A DNA stretch of 64,000 bases from Robbsia sp. KACC 23696 (GTDB lineage: Bacteria; Pseudomonadota; Gammaproteobacteria; Burkholderiales; Burkholderiaceae): NCBI RefSeq assembly GCF_039852015.1, contig NZ_CP156626.1:1584249-1648248 (forward strand), given 5' to 3'. The notes below the pieces were generated by a model that saw only the letters and a list, made by a program, of their open reading frames with translations, did no database searches and was not told the origin of the DNA. Made by a program: the position numbers and the translations under genes. Shown one piece after another: positions 27,981 through 36,556 of the stretch. Position 1 is the first letter of the stretch. Each line of letters begins with the position of its first letter.

Positions 27981-29147
27981 ATGTGGCCTTCTTCTCGGCT
28001 TCTTGCGCCGACCGGACGCGCCGCTTCGGCCGTCGGGATCGACGATTTGCGTCGGCAGATGCACCGGCGCCTGCCGGCTTTCGTCACCGAATACATCGAA
28101 GGGGGCGCCGATGCGGAAACGGCGCTGCGGCGCAATGTCGAGGCATTTGCGACGGCGACCTTGCTGCCTCGGATGCTGGTGGACGTGTCGGCGCCGGATC
28201 CCGGCACCGCTTTGTGGGATACCCCGTTGCCGTTCCCCTTGGTCATCGCGCCAACCGGCTTGAACGGTTACGTCTGCTTCGAGGGCGATCGGCAACTGGC
28301 GCGTGCCGCCTCGTCCGCTGGGGTGCCGTTCACACAAAGCATGGTGTCGATGTCCTTGCTCGAGGACGTGGCGACGGATCTGCGCACGCCGCACTGGATG
28401 CAACTGTATGTCCTGCGCGATCGTGCGTTCACGGAGGACCTGCTTGCGCGTGCGCTGAAAGCCGAATGCGCGGCACTCGTCGTCACCGTCGACGGTGCCG
28501 TGTATGGCAATCGTCCTTGGGAGAAGCGACATTACCGTCGCCCGGCGGAATTGGACTGGCGCAGCAAATGGGACATCCTGGGTCACCCGCGATGGCTGGC
28601 CGATATCTACCGTAATGGCAAGGGCCCGCGCTTCGTCAACGTCGAACACTATCTCGGCCGCACGCTCAGTGCGCCGAAGATGGCGGGCTGGCTGCGCGAG
28701 CAAATGGACGCCACGCTGAGTTGGGACGATCTGCGCTGGTTGCGTGCGCGTTGGCCTCGCAAATTGATCGTAAAAGGCGTGTTGGCGATCGAGGACGTGC
28801 AACGGGCCATCGACTGTGGCGCCGACGGCATCGTCTTGTCGAATCATGGCGGCCGGCAGCTGGATCTGGCGCCGGCACCGCTGGATCAGGTGCCCGCGGC
28901 GGCGGCACGCTGCAACGGTCGGGTCGTGCTGTTGGTGGATGGCGGCATCCGCCGCGGCAGCGATATCGCGCAAGCGGTGGCGCGCGGCGCCGACGCCGTC
29001 ATGACCGGACGCGCGACCTTGTATGGCCTGGGGGCCGGTGGCGAGGCGGGTGCTTCCCGTGCGCTCGCGATCTTGCGCGAGGAGTTCGTCAGAACGATGG
29101 CCTTGCTGGGTTGTCGCAGCGTTGCCGAGATGAGCGCCGCGAGATAG
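27981..29147 (+). CDS. FMN-dependent alpha-hydroxy-acid dehydrogenase
   Basis: The 388-residue protein belongs to the LldD/mandelate dehydrogenase/glycolate oxidase family. It oxidises 2-hydroxy acids with FMN in a TIM barrel. KGVLAIEDVQRAIDCGADGIVLSNHGGRQLDLAPAPLD carries the catalytic Lys and His, and LVDGGIRRGSDIAQAVARGADAVMTGRATLYGL is the FMN-phosphate region. GAGGA precedes the ATG. It is not part of the classical iac set but sits between iacE and iacG, so an intermediate with a 2-hydroxy acid group is likely oxidised in this strain. Confidence 0.88.
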   Translation: MWPSSRLLAPTGRAASAVGIDDLRRQMHRRLPAFVTEYIEGGADAETALRRNVEAFATATLLPRMLVDVSAPDPGTALWDTPLPFPLVIAPTGLNGYVCFEGDRQLARAASSAGVPFTQSMVSMSLLEDVATDLRTPHWMQLYVLRDRAFTEDLLARALKAECAALVVTVDGAVYGNRPWEKRHYRRPAELDWRSKWDILGHPRWLADIYRNGKGPRFVNVEHYLGRTLSAPKMAGWLREQMDATLSWDDLRWLRARWPRKLIVKGVLAIEDVQRAIDCGADGIVLSNHGGRQLDLAPAPLDQVPAAAARCNGRVVLLVDGGIRRGSDIAQAVARGADAVMTGRATLYGLGAGGEAGASRALAILREEFVRTMALLGCRSVAEMSAAR

Positions 29148-29253
29148 GCGCATGAATGGCGCTTGTTTGACGGCGCGTGGGTGGAAAAGTATCGTAGGGG
29201 AACGTGGCCGATTCGCTGACATTCGGCAAGGCGCGAAAGGGAAAAGAGGATAT

Positions 29254-29772
29254 ATGAGTGATTCGGAGGCCTTACGGCTGCAATTTCGAGACGCCATGGC
29301 GTCACTGCCAGCCGGCGTCAACGTGATTACCAGCGATGGCGAGGCGGGTCTGTGCGGCATCACCGCGAGCGCGGTGTGTTCGGTGACGGATACGCCGCCG
29401 ACGATCTTGATGTGCGTCAACCAGCAGGCGCGTGCGCACGATGTGCTGACGCGCAACGGGCGCCTCGCCATCAATATGCTGTCGAGTGCGTGTCAGCCGA
29501 CGGCCATGATATTTGCCGGCGCCGAGGGGGGCACGATCGAGGAACGCTTCGCGAAGGCGGCATGGGAGCCGGGGGTGACAGGGGTGCCGGTGCTGTCCAA
29601 TGCCTTGGCATCGCTCGAAGGCGTGGTCGACGACTGCAAGCGCGTCGGGACGCACTCGGTCTTTTTTGTGCGCGTGGAACAGATCACGTTGCGGCCCGAT
29701 CGTGGTGGCCTGGTCTATTTCGCTCGCGCGTTTCATCCCTTGGCCAGCGTCGCGGCTGCCGTACGCGCGTAA
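29254..29772 (+). CDS. iacG: IacG-like flavin reductase
   Basis: The 172-residue protein starts at MSDSEALRLQFRDAMASLP, 3 bp after AAGAGGA; a longer upstream reading is not needed. It shows the HpaC-type flavin reductase pattern (LPAGVNVITS, CGITASAVCSVTDTPPTILMCVN, RNGRLAINML, YFARAFHPL). It would supply reduced FMN/FAD to IacA. A rho-independent terminator directly follows. Confidence 0.87.
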   Translation: MSDSEALRLQFRDAMASLPAGVNVITSDGEAGLCGITASAVCSVTDTPPTILMCVNQQARAHDVLTRNGRLAINMLSSACQPTAMIFAGAEGGTIEERFAKAAWEPGVTGVPVLSNALASLEGVVDDCKRVGTHSVFFVRVEQITLRPDRGGLVYFARAFHPLASVAAAVRA

Positions 29773-29776
29773 AGCG

Positions 29777-29810
29777 AACAAGCCGTTCCGGTGGAACGGC
29801 TTGTTTTTTT
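29777..29810 (+). terminator. Rho-independent terminator after iacG
   Basis: A perfect 13-bp stem (AACAAGCCGTTCC paired with GGAACGGCTTGTT) with a 3-nt loop ends in a run of T residues on the plus strand. It separates the converging iacG and iacH genes. Confidence 0.95.
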
Positions 29811-29811
29811 A

Positions 29812-30945
29812 CTACGCCTTCAATGCGGTCTCGAAGACGCGCGCCACCGCGCAGACCATTTCGTCCGCGCCATGTCGGCCGATGATCTGCAATCCGCCTT
29901 TGATCGTCAGGCCTGGCAGCGGCACCGGTAGACTGAGGGCCGGATGGCCGCTGAGATTGAAGGGACGAATCAGCGCCGAAACATTGATGACGGAGACGCC
30001 TGCCAACGCTTGTTCGATCGTGATCGGCAATTCCGGCATTGTCGGCATCACCAATACGTCGGCCTGCTCGAGAATGGCATCCACCGCTTGCGTAAAGCGG
30101 CTACGGACCGCTTCGGCCCGTGCGATCGCTTCTTCCGTCGTGCGCTTGGCGTTCGCGAGCCGTGCTTCCAGATCCGGCTGCAACACGCCGCGATCGGTCA
30201 GGTGTCCGAATGCCTGCGCGGTTTCGGCATTGATGATCGTCAGCCCCGCGTCGAAGGCGGCCTGCATATCGGGCAATTCGACGACGGTACTGTCCAGTCC
30301 GCTCGCGGCGATTGCCGCGGCCACCCCTGCCGCGATGACGGGGTCGCACGTCGGCTGCAGGACCGCCAACCGATAACGTCCGTCCGCGCGGGTGACGCTG
30401 TCCAGATCGAAGTCGTCGACCAGCGCCTGCATGACGCGATCGAGGACATCCATATCGCGTGCGAACGGGCCGACGCAATCGAGCGTCGTATAGTCCGGCG
30501 CCACGCCGACGCGGCTGACGCGGCCAAATGTCGGCTTCAGGCCGATGACGCCGCAACAGGCGGCGGGTCCCCGCACGGAGCCGCCGGTATCGGTCCCGAG
30601 CGAGGCATCGGCCAGGCCGGCACCCACGGCGGCGGCGCTGCCGCTGGACGACCCGCCGGGTACCCGTGTCGGATCTTGGGGATTGGTCGCCGTGCCGGTA
30701 TAGGCATTGATGCCCGTCATGCCGAAAGCCAGCTCATGCATATTCGCTTTGCCGGTAATGGTCCAGCCGTTTGCAAGCAGACGTGTCACGACATCGGCGT
30801 TACGCGTGGCGGGCGCGATCTCGGCAAGAGCACGACTGCCAGCGACGGTACGCATGCCTTCGATATCGATCGTGTCCTTCAGAACGATGGTCAGGCCGTT
30901 CGGCTGGTCCGGCGCGATCGAGAAGGTTGCAAGCAGTTCATTCAT
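29812..30945 (-). CDS. iacH: IacH-like amidase
   Basis: The 377-residue amidase-signature enzyme starts at MNELLATFSIAP (30943-30945). The catalytic set is intact: Lys23 in VLKDTIDIEG, the Ser-rich motif GGSSSGSAAAV, and the nucleophilic Ser in TDTGGSVRGPA. IacH has been placed among the accessory enzymes of auxin degradation; its exact substrate is not settled. It is the last gene of the iacF-C-D-tautomerase-iacH operon, 46 bp behind the tautomerase. The degenerate amidase-like protein at 55845-57104 shares its C-terminal pattern (FNLSGHPAL, LQxIxRHGxD). Confidence 0.85.
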   Translation of the reverse strand: MNELLATFSIAPDQPNGLTIVLKDTIDIEGMRTVAGSRALAEIAPATRNADVVTRLLANGWTITGKANMHELAFGMTGINAYTGTATNPQDPTRVPGGSSSGSAAAVGAGLADASLGTDTGGSVRGPAACCGVIGLKPTFGRVSRVGVAPDYTTLDCVGPFARDMDVLDRVMQALVDDFDLDSVTRADGRYRLAVLQPTCDPVIAAGVAAAIAASGLDSTVVELPDMQAAFDAGLTIINAETAQAFGHLTDRGVLQPDLEARLANAKRTTEEAIARAEAVRSRFTQAVDAILEQADVLVMPTMPELPITIEQALAGVSVINVSALIRPFNLSGHPALSLPVPLPGLTIKGGLQIIGRHGADEMVCAVARVFETALKA

Positions 30946-30991
30946 AACATCGCTCCACAAAAGCGCGCCGAGGCGCGGGGGCTGTCGCTCG

Positions 30992-31390
30992 TTACCGCCC
31001 GAGCGACTTTGCGGTCTGTCCGGCCAGCCCGAAATCGGTATTCGGGATGTCTTTGATGAAGATGCGGCTCGGCTCGCGCGTCCCGCCCAGCACGGCCTTG
31101 CACGCATCGTCGACCTGGGAGATCAGTGCGGCCTTTTGCGCCTCGGTACGCCCGGCGATCAACAAGGCGAAGACGATCGGCGAGGGCGCATCGGCGCGAG
31201 AGGCCGGCACGGCGGCGACGGTTTCTCCCGCCGCGCCGTGATCGATTTCGGCATAGTCCTCGATCATGATCCGCACCGATTCCGCGGGGACCGTCAATGC
31301 GTCGACGGTCGCGCGCGTCAGTGCCGCGATCAAGGCGGCCTTCTCATCGGGAAGATGGCCGCGGGCAAGATGAATCTGCAATGTCGGCAT
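30992..31390 (-). CDS. Tautomerase-superfamily protein with two 4-OT-like units
   Basis: The 132-residue protein starts at 31388-31390, giving Met-Pro-Thr so that Pro1 can act as catalytic base after Met removal; GGGAG precedes. Two similar halves follow: PTLQIHLARGHLPDEKAALIAALT... and PSPIVFALLIAGRTEAQKAALISQV..., each like a 4-oxalocrotonate tautomerase unit. In P. phytofirmans PsJN a tautomerase-family gene takes part in removing dioxindole-3-acetate, and this gene fits that role in position. Confidence 0.82.
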   Translation of the reverse strand: MPTLQIHLARGHLPDEKAALIAALTRATVDALTVPAESVRIMIEDYAEIDHGAAGETVAAVPASRADAPSPIVFALLIAGRTEAQKAALISQVDDACKAVLGGTREPSRIFIKDIPNTDFGLAGQTAKSLGR

Positions 31391-31430
31391 CAATCGCTCC
31401 CGATGACGAAGTCGTCAAGACGCGCCGCCA

Positions 31431-31946
31431 TCAAAGCAGGAAACCGATGGCGTTCAGCGCTTCTTCCGAGTCGACCAGGCGAATTACCTTGTCGATGATC
31501 TTCGCCTCCGCCCCCGGCGTGGTGCCCAATGCGATGCGGTGCGTCAGGTCGGCGGCGAACATCGTCGTCGTCCCGCGCTTGCAGGCGGCGACGATCTGCG
31601 AGGAGCGCACTTCGATGATGTTGTCGGCATCGGGTTCGCCGGCTTTCGTGAAGCGCGATACCGATCGCACGGTTCGCGCCGCATCGGTTGCCGAGGCGGA
31701 AAAGCCGCAGGTCATCCGTTCGACCCGCAGGCCGCGCATCACGTGATCGTCGTAGACATAGTTCAGCGTGCTGGCGAAGTCCGTCGTTTGCTGATCGATC
31801 GGTACCGTGTAATGACCGGAGTCGGTCCACAGCGTGAGCCAGGTGCTGTAGTCCTTCCGATCGAGCAGTTCGGCTTCACGCCAGATCAATTCGATGGCAG
31901 CGGCAAAAGCGGGGGAGGTAGCAGTCATGGTCGTATCGTTGCTCAT
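31431..31946 (-). CDS. iacD: IacD-like ring-hydroxylating dioxygenase beta subunit
   Basis: The 171-residue protein starts at MSNDTTMTATSP (31944-31946), directly after the iacC stop. It has the SnoaL-like beta-subunit fold: AAAIELIWREAELLDRKDYSTWLTLWTDSGHYTVPID and a closing DKVIRLVDSEEALNAIGFLL. It is the structural partner of IacC in a Rieske dioxygenase that leads to catechol in known auxin pathways. Confidence 0.87.
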   Translation of the reverse strand: MSNDTTMTATSPAFAAAIELIWREAELLDRKDYSTWLTLWTDSGHYTVPIDQQTTDFASTLNYVYDDHVMRGLRVERMTCGFSASATDAARTVRSVSRFTKAGEPDADNIIEVRSSQIVAACKRGTTTMFAADLTHRIALGTTPGAEAKIIDKVIRLVDSEEALNAIGFLL

Positions 31947-31948
31947 TT

Positions 31949-33262
31949 TTAGGCTTGTCCCTCGCCGGCTTCCATCATCTTGCGCCACATCTTGTACGCT
32001 TCGCGCATGCCGGTTTCATCGGTCGAGTGCGCCGTGGTTTCGCCGTTTTCGGCGGTCGATTCGCGATTCAAACCGCGATTGACGAGGATTGGCACATCCG
32101 GGCCCGCGTGCGAGCCGCGTTGCACGCGCTCCCACGCCTCCGCATCGTCCGGACTGCCGAAGCCGAACGGACCTTGGAAGTGCTCGTGAATCCGCAGCCG
32201 TTCCTGATTCGCTTCGTCGGGGCCGCCTTGCATGCCGAGCGCGACGTGACGGATCTCCGTTTCCTCGGCCGAGATGGGACGCAGCACCCGGAAAAAGGCC
32301 ATCGACAACGCCAGATTCGGGAACAGGTTCAGATTGAAGCCGACGCCCAGCAGCGAACGTACGATGCGTCGAACTTGGTCCGGCGCGTGCTTGGCCGACA
32401 GTTTCTCGATCAGCGGATTGAAGCGTTCCGGCAGCGGTGCACCGTCGTCCTTGTCCAGATCGACGAGGTTCGGCATCAACACGGCCAGGCTGTGACCATT
32501 GCCCAGGCCGCGGCAAAACGCGCCGTCGTCGGTCATGAAGCTGGTGACGATCTTCTCGGTTTCCTCATCGATCGACTTCAACCAGGATTTGTGTACGACC
32601 GGGAAGTGGTACAAGTCCGTGGTGTTTTCGAGCTGGATCTTCCAATTGCCCTTGAACTTGAACTTGTGTTCGCCATTGGCCATCACCGGATAGCCGGCGC
32701 CCTGCTTCATGAACAGGTCGATCCATTGCTTGGCGCCGCCGAGGAAGTCTTCCAGAGGTTCGATCTCTTGATTGAAGCTTGCAAAGATCAGGCCGCCATA
32801 GATGCCGACGCGCAGACTGACCAGCGGCAATTCGCCTTTTTCGATCACGCCTTCATAACCGTCGCCATAGGGCAGTGCGCGCAGGGCGCCGTCCAGGCCA
32901 TAGGTCCAGCTGTGGTACGGGCAGGTGAAGCCCTTGGCATTGCCCTTGTGTTGCTCGCAGACCGTGGCGGCACGATGGCGGCAGCGGTTTTGCAGTACGC
33001 GAACCTGACCGGTTTTGTCGCGCACGACGATCACCGGCTGCCGGCCGATCGTCGTCGTCCTGAAATCCCCGACGTTCGGGATCTCGCTTTCATGCGCGAC
33101 CCAGATCCACGTCTTGTAGAAAATGTTTTCGATTTCCGCTTCGAACAAGGCGGGGTCGTAGTACATCGACGGCGCGATGCGGTCGGATTCGGCGCGCGCG
33201 TGCAGGGCGCCGCGATCCTTCAGCGCCGAGCAGTCGATGATGTGGAGGGACGAATCGCTCAT
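31949..33262 (-). CDS. iacC: IacC-like Rieske dioxygenase alpha subunit
   Basis: The 437-residue catalytic subunit has a Rieske site C94-x-H96-x17-C114-x2-H117 (CRHRAAT...CPYHSW) and a mononuclear iron site in TTDLYHFPVVHKSW. The length is standard for ring-hydroxylating dioxygenase alpha subunits. It lies between the reductase gene (iacF) and the beta-subunit gene. Together they convert an oxidised indole-acetate intermediate on the way to catechol in characterised systems. Confidence 0.9.
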   Translation of the reverse strand: MSDSSLHIIDCSALKDRGALHARAESDRIAPSMYYDPALFEAEIENIFYKTWIWVAHESEIPNVGDFRTTTIGRQPVIVVRDKTGQVRVLQNRCRHRAATVCEQHKGNAKGFTCPYHSWTYGLDGALRALPYGDGYEGVIEKGELPLVSLRVGIYGGLIFASFNQEIEPLEDFLGGAKQWIDLFMKQGAGYPVMANGEHKFKFKGNWKIQLENTTDLYHFPVVHKSWLKSIDEETEKIVTSFMTDDGAFCRGLGNGHSLAVLMPNLVDLDKDDGAPLPERFNPLIEKLSAKHAPDQVRRIVRSLLGVGFNLNLFPNLALSMAFFRVLRPISAEETEIRHVALGMQGGPDEANQERLRIHEHFQGPFGFGSPDDAEAWERVQRGSHAGPDVPILVNRGLNRESTAENGETTAHSTDETGMREAYKMWRKMMEAGEGQA

Positions 33263-33325
33263 TATGTCAGTCTCGGATTAAAAAAAGCACCGCTGTGGGG
33301 GGAGGTCCTACTCGCTGTGCAAAGC

Positions 33326-34354
33326 TCAAATATCCAGCGTGATCACGGCCGTCGTGGCACGCGAGACACAACAACAGATGGTTTTATTGGCGGCGCGTTC
33401 CGCTTTACTGAGGCAGTGGTCGCGGTGATCGGGTGTGCCATCCACGACATCGACGATGCACGTGCCGCAAATGCCTTCGCCGCACGACGTGTCGATCTCG
33501 ATGCCGATGCCGGCCAGCGCTTCGACGATCGTGCTGTCGGGGCCTACCGTGACGCGCTGACCGCTACCGGCCAATACGACGTCGAATGCGCCGGCGGCAG
33601 GGGCGTCGGCGTTGGCCGGCAAGGGCTCCGCGCTAAAGCGTTCCAAGTGCAGGTTGTCGGCCGGATGCGTGCGTTCGCCGACGGCGACGACGCGCTCCAT
33701 GAAGGGGCCGGGGCCGCATGTGTAGGCATGCGCATTCGGGCCGGCGGCCGCGAAAATCGTGCTCAGTTCGTCATCCAATGTGTCCCGCGTGACGCCCGGA
33801 TGGAGCACGACATGCGCGGCGAACGGCTCGGTGGCGAGGAGCGCGAGGAAGGCGGCTTCGCTGTGCGAGCGGATGAAGTAATGCAGCGTGAATGTCGTAT
33901 CGGGCAGCGTCAGCAGATGATGCGCCATGCTGAGCAAGGGTGTGATGCCGATGCCGGCGGCAATCAGCACGTGTTCGCGCGTGCCGGCGCTCAGACGAAA
34001 CAGATTGCGCGGAATGCTGATATCGATCTGACTGCCGACGCTGATCCGTTCATGAATGGCGCGCGAGCCGCCACGCGATTGCGCTTCGCGTTTCACCGCA
34101 AAACAGAGTTCCTGCTGGTTTGCCGGCTGCCCGCACAGCGAGTATTGCCGTATCGGCGCGTCCGGGAGCACAACATCGATATGCGCGCCCGGCTCATAGG
34201 CGTCGAACGCGCTACCGTCTATGCGACTCACATGGAAGACGCGGACGTCGTCGGTTTCGTCGATGACGCGATCGACGCGCACCGCAACGCGGGCGGCCAC
34301 TTTGGTCGTCGCCGAGGGCAGCGAATCGGTGGAATGCGGGGTGGGGGATGTCAT
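33326..34354 (-). CDS. iacF: IacF-like ferredoxin reductase (PDR family)
   Basis: The 342-residue protein has the VanB/phthalate dioxygenase reductase layout: a flavin-binding barrel (RQYSLCGQP), an NAD-binding domain (LIAAGIGITPLLSMAHHL; YTCGPGPFME), and a C-terminal plant-type [2Fe-2S] domain with CGEGICGTC and a distal Cys in RDHCLS. It passes electrons from NADH to IacC. It is the first gene of the minus-strand iac operon and is divergent from a LysR gene. Confidence 0.9.
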   Translation of the reverse strand: MTSPTPHSTDSLPSATTKVAARVAVRVDRVIDETDDVRVFHVSRIDGSAFDAYEPGAHIDVVLPDAPIRQYSLCGQPANQQELCFAVKREAQSRGGSRAIHERISVGSQIDISIPRNLFRLSAGTREHVLIAAGIGITPLLSMAHHLLTLPDTTFTLHYFIRSHSEAAFLALLATEPFAAHVVLHPGVTRDTLDDELSTIFAAAGPNAHAYTCGPGPFMERVVAVGERTHPADNLHLERFSAEPLPANADAPAAGAFDVVLAGSGQRVTVGPDSTIVEALAGIGIEIDTSCGEGICGTCIVDVVDGTPDHRDHCLSKAERAANKTICCCVSRATTAVITLDI

Positions 34355-34408
34355 TATCTGCTTCCTTCGCTGTATCGCGAGACTGCTTGAGAACAGAGAG
34401 TAGGAAGG

Positions 34409-34426
34409 TTTGACAAATCGGTCAAA
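34409..34426. promoter_or_regulatory. Dyad TTTGAC-N6-GTCAAA between iacF and the LysR gene
   Basis: An interrupted palindrome, TTTGAC AAATCG GTCAAA, lies 55 bp upstream of iacF in the AT-rich divergent region. A further TTTGAC half-site is at 34465-34470. Its shape and position suit a LysR-type recognition site (T-N11-A-like) for the adjacent regulator. Confidence 0.5.
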
Positions 34427-34552
34427 TCTATAAAAAATGGATAGGTAAATAAATTTGGCTTATATTTGACCCTATGATCCGCCCCACGATTCGTAATGGC
34501 GCGCCGGGACGGGCGCCCGTGACGCGCCGCAGCGCAAGGACCCGATTCCGCC

Positions 34553-35548
34553 ATGAATGCCATTGATCACGTCGATTTGAATTTGCTGCGTGTGTTTCAG
34601 GCCATCATCGAAGAAGGGAGCCTGACGCGGGCCGGCCAGCGGCTGGGTTTATCGCAGCCGGCAATCAGCTATTCGCTCGGTCGCCTGCGCACGTTGTTCG
34701 ACGACCCGCTGTTTATCCGAACGCGCAGCAGCATGCAGCCCACGCCGACGGCGCTGGAGGTCTCGGTCATCGTGACGCGGGCGCTGGATACGGTGCGCGA
34801 GGCATTTCGCTACGCGGAACGCTTCGATCCGATGACGAGCAACCGGACGTTTCGCCTGTCGCTGTCCGATGCCGGTGAACTCGGCTATCTGCCGCGCCTG
34901 TGCGAGGCACTGCAGGAGCGGGCGCCGCACGTTGCCATTCAGGTGGTGCCGACACCGATCGCCTTGATTGGCGAGCGGCTGCGCAGCAGTCGGCTGGATT
35001 GCGCGATCGGCCATCTGCCAGAATTGCTGATGCAGACGGAAAGCACGGTGCTGTTCGAGGAAGACTATGTCTGCATGTGCCGCGCGAAGCGCCCCGGTGG
35101 CAGCGCGTCAGCAAAAACGGGAAAAGGCGCGAGTGCCCTTGCGTCAGCCGCCGCTGAGGGCGAATCCGCGGCGACGAGCAGTATCGGCACCATTCCCTTG
35201 GCCGACTATCTGCGTGCCACGCATGTCCGCGTGAACTCGCTGGAACATAGTCACGTCGGCATCGACGATGCGCTACGGACACGGCGCGTGACGCGCAATG
35301 TCGCGCTCGATCTGTCGCATTTTGCCTCCTTGCCCTCGGTTCTCGCGGTCACCGATCATCTCGCGACGATTCCGCGACGCCTGGCGCAGATTTTCCAGCG
35401 CACCGGCGCATTCGATATATTCGATCTGCCCGTACCCTTGCCGGCCGTGCAGGTCACGCTGCATTGGCATGCCCACTTTGCCTCCGACGATGGCAATACC
35501 TGGCTGCGCGAACTGATCACCGAGGTCGTCGGGCCGGCGATCGTCTGA
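34553..35548 (+). CDS. LysR-type regulator divergent from the iac operon
   Basis: The 331-residue protein has an N-terminal winged helix (LNLLRVFQAIIEEGSLTRAGQRLGLSQPAISYSLGRLRTLFDDPLFIR), typical of the NodD/NahR-like LysR branch, and a substrate-binding domain with a low-complexity insert around residues 183-205. In P. phytofirmans a LysR regulator responding to dioxindole-3-acetate controls iac genes, while P. putida uses a MarR regulator. This gene occupies the corresponding place. Confidence 0.88.
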   Translation: MNAIDHVDLNLLRVFQAIIEEGSLTRAGQRLGLSQPAISYSLGRLRTLFDDPLFIRTRSSMQPTPTALEVSVIVTRALDTVREAFRYAERFDPMTSNRTFRLSLSDAGELGYLPRLCEALQERAPHVAIQVVPTPIALIGERLRSSRLDCAIGHLPELLMQTESTVLFEEDYVCMCRAKRPGGSASAKTGKGASALASAAAEGESAATSSIGTIPLADYLRATHVRVNSLEHSHVGIDDALRTRRVTRNVALDLSHFASLPSVLAVTDHLATIPRRLAQIFQRTGAFDIFDLPVPLPAVQVTLHWHAHFASDDGNTWLRELITEVVGPAIV

Positions 35549-35688
35549 GGCGGGCGGGCCGCGCGGCGGGGCCCTAACGGCGATTCATTTAGGTCGTTTA
35601 TACACTGTCCGATATTTGATCGATTTGTCGCCGGCCGCGGATCGTCCTACGCTGCGGTTAAAGCGCGTACCATTGCGTCTTTGTAAAC

Positions 35689-35698
35689 TGAATTCAGA
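35689..35698. promoter_or_regulatory. CTGAATTCAG operator copy 1 (upstream of class II aldolase)
   Basis: This is a perfect 10-bp palindrome extended on the right by AAT. It lies 23 bp before the aldolase ATG. It shares the core with copies at 44844, 45062 and 52753. Confidence 0.6.
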
Positions 35699-35721
35699 AT
35701 CTAATTATAGGAGTCGTCCCC

Positions 35722-36498
35722 ATGCAACGCGACCAAGACAGCGCTATGACGCCGCCGATCGACTGTAGCCCGGCGGAATGGGAGGCGCGGCTCCGGCTTG
35801 CCGCCACGTATCGGGTCTTCTTCATGATCGGCTGGCACGAGCTGATCTTCAATCACATCACGCTGCGGGTGCCCGGCGAACGTGACCAGTTGTTGATCAA
35901 TCCCTTCGGTCTGGCCTACGACGAAATCACCGCATCGAATTTGGTCAAGATCGATCTGAAGGGCAATATCCTGAGCGACAGCGCCTATCCGGTGAATCCG
36001 GCGGGTCTGACGATTCACAGCGCGGTGCATGAATCGGTGCCCGACGCGCATTGCGTCATGCATATCCACACGACGGAAAGCGTGGCGGTGGCCTGCATGG
36101 AAGAGGGGCTGGTCGACCACAATATCTACTCGTCGCAACTGCACGACAAGATTGCGTATCACACGTTCGAAGGCACGACGGTGCACGACGGTGAGAAAAC
36201 GCGGATGGTCGAATCGTTGAGCAACAAGAATCTGATGATTCTGCGCAACCATGGGTTGCTGTCGCACGGCGCGACGCTGGGCCATGCTTTCGTGTTGATC
36301 TGGACGCTGAACCGGGCGTGTGAGATTCAAGTGGCGACGCATTCGATGCGCGGCAATATCGTGCCGGTCGCGCGCGAGATCAGCGCGCAATCGACGAAGG
36401 ACGCGTTGCAATACGATCCGCGCTTCCGCGGCGGCGATCAGGTGCTCGATGCCTTGATCCGTCGTCTGGATCGCACCGATACCAGCTATCGCCAGTAA
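35722..36498 (+). CDS. Class II aldolase/adducin family protein (paralogue)
   Basis: The 258-residue protein keeps the zinc motif MHIHTTESVA and RNHGLL. It resembles the aldolase at 22963-23751 (shared ELIFNHI, NPFGL, FEGTT) but is clearly diverged. TAGGAG stands 8 bp before the ATG. It carries a CTGAATTCAG palindrome in its promoter, linking it to the gene group at 44-55 kb rather than to iac. The substrate is unknown. Confidence 0.86.
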   Translation: MQRDQDSAMTPPIDCSPAEWEARLRLAATYRVFFMIGWHELIFNHITLRVPGERDQLLINPFGLAYDEITASNLVKIDLKGNILSDSAYPVNPAGLTIHSAVHESVPDAHCVMHIHTTESVAVACMEEGLVDHNIYSSQLHDKIAYHTFEGTTVHDGEKTRMVESLSNKNLMILRNHGLLSHGATLGHAFVLIWTLNRACEIQVATHSMRGNIVPVAREISAQSTKDALQYDPRFRGGDQVLDALIRRLDRTDTSYRQ

Positions 36499-36556
36499 AT
36501 GACATGTCCTGCAGGATGCCATACACCGGCTCCTGCATCGCACGCGTCAGGTCGGA

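Noticed and set aside
26784-29474. Minus-strand open frame of 896 codons across iacB-iacG
   Set aside because: Arg/His/Gln-rich translation without domains, fully antisense to four well-supported genes; an expected shadow in GC-rich DNA.
31954-34390. Plus-strand open frame of 811 codons opposite iacC and iacF
   Set aside because: Antisense to two genes with intact cofactor motifs; no domain seen.
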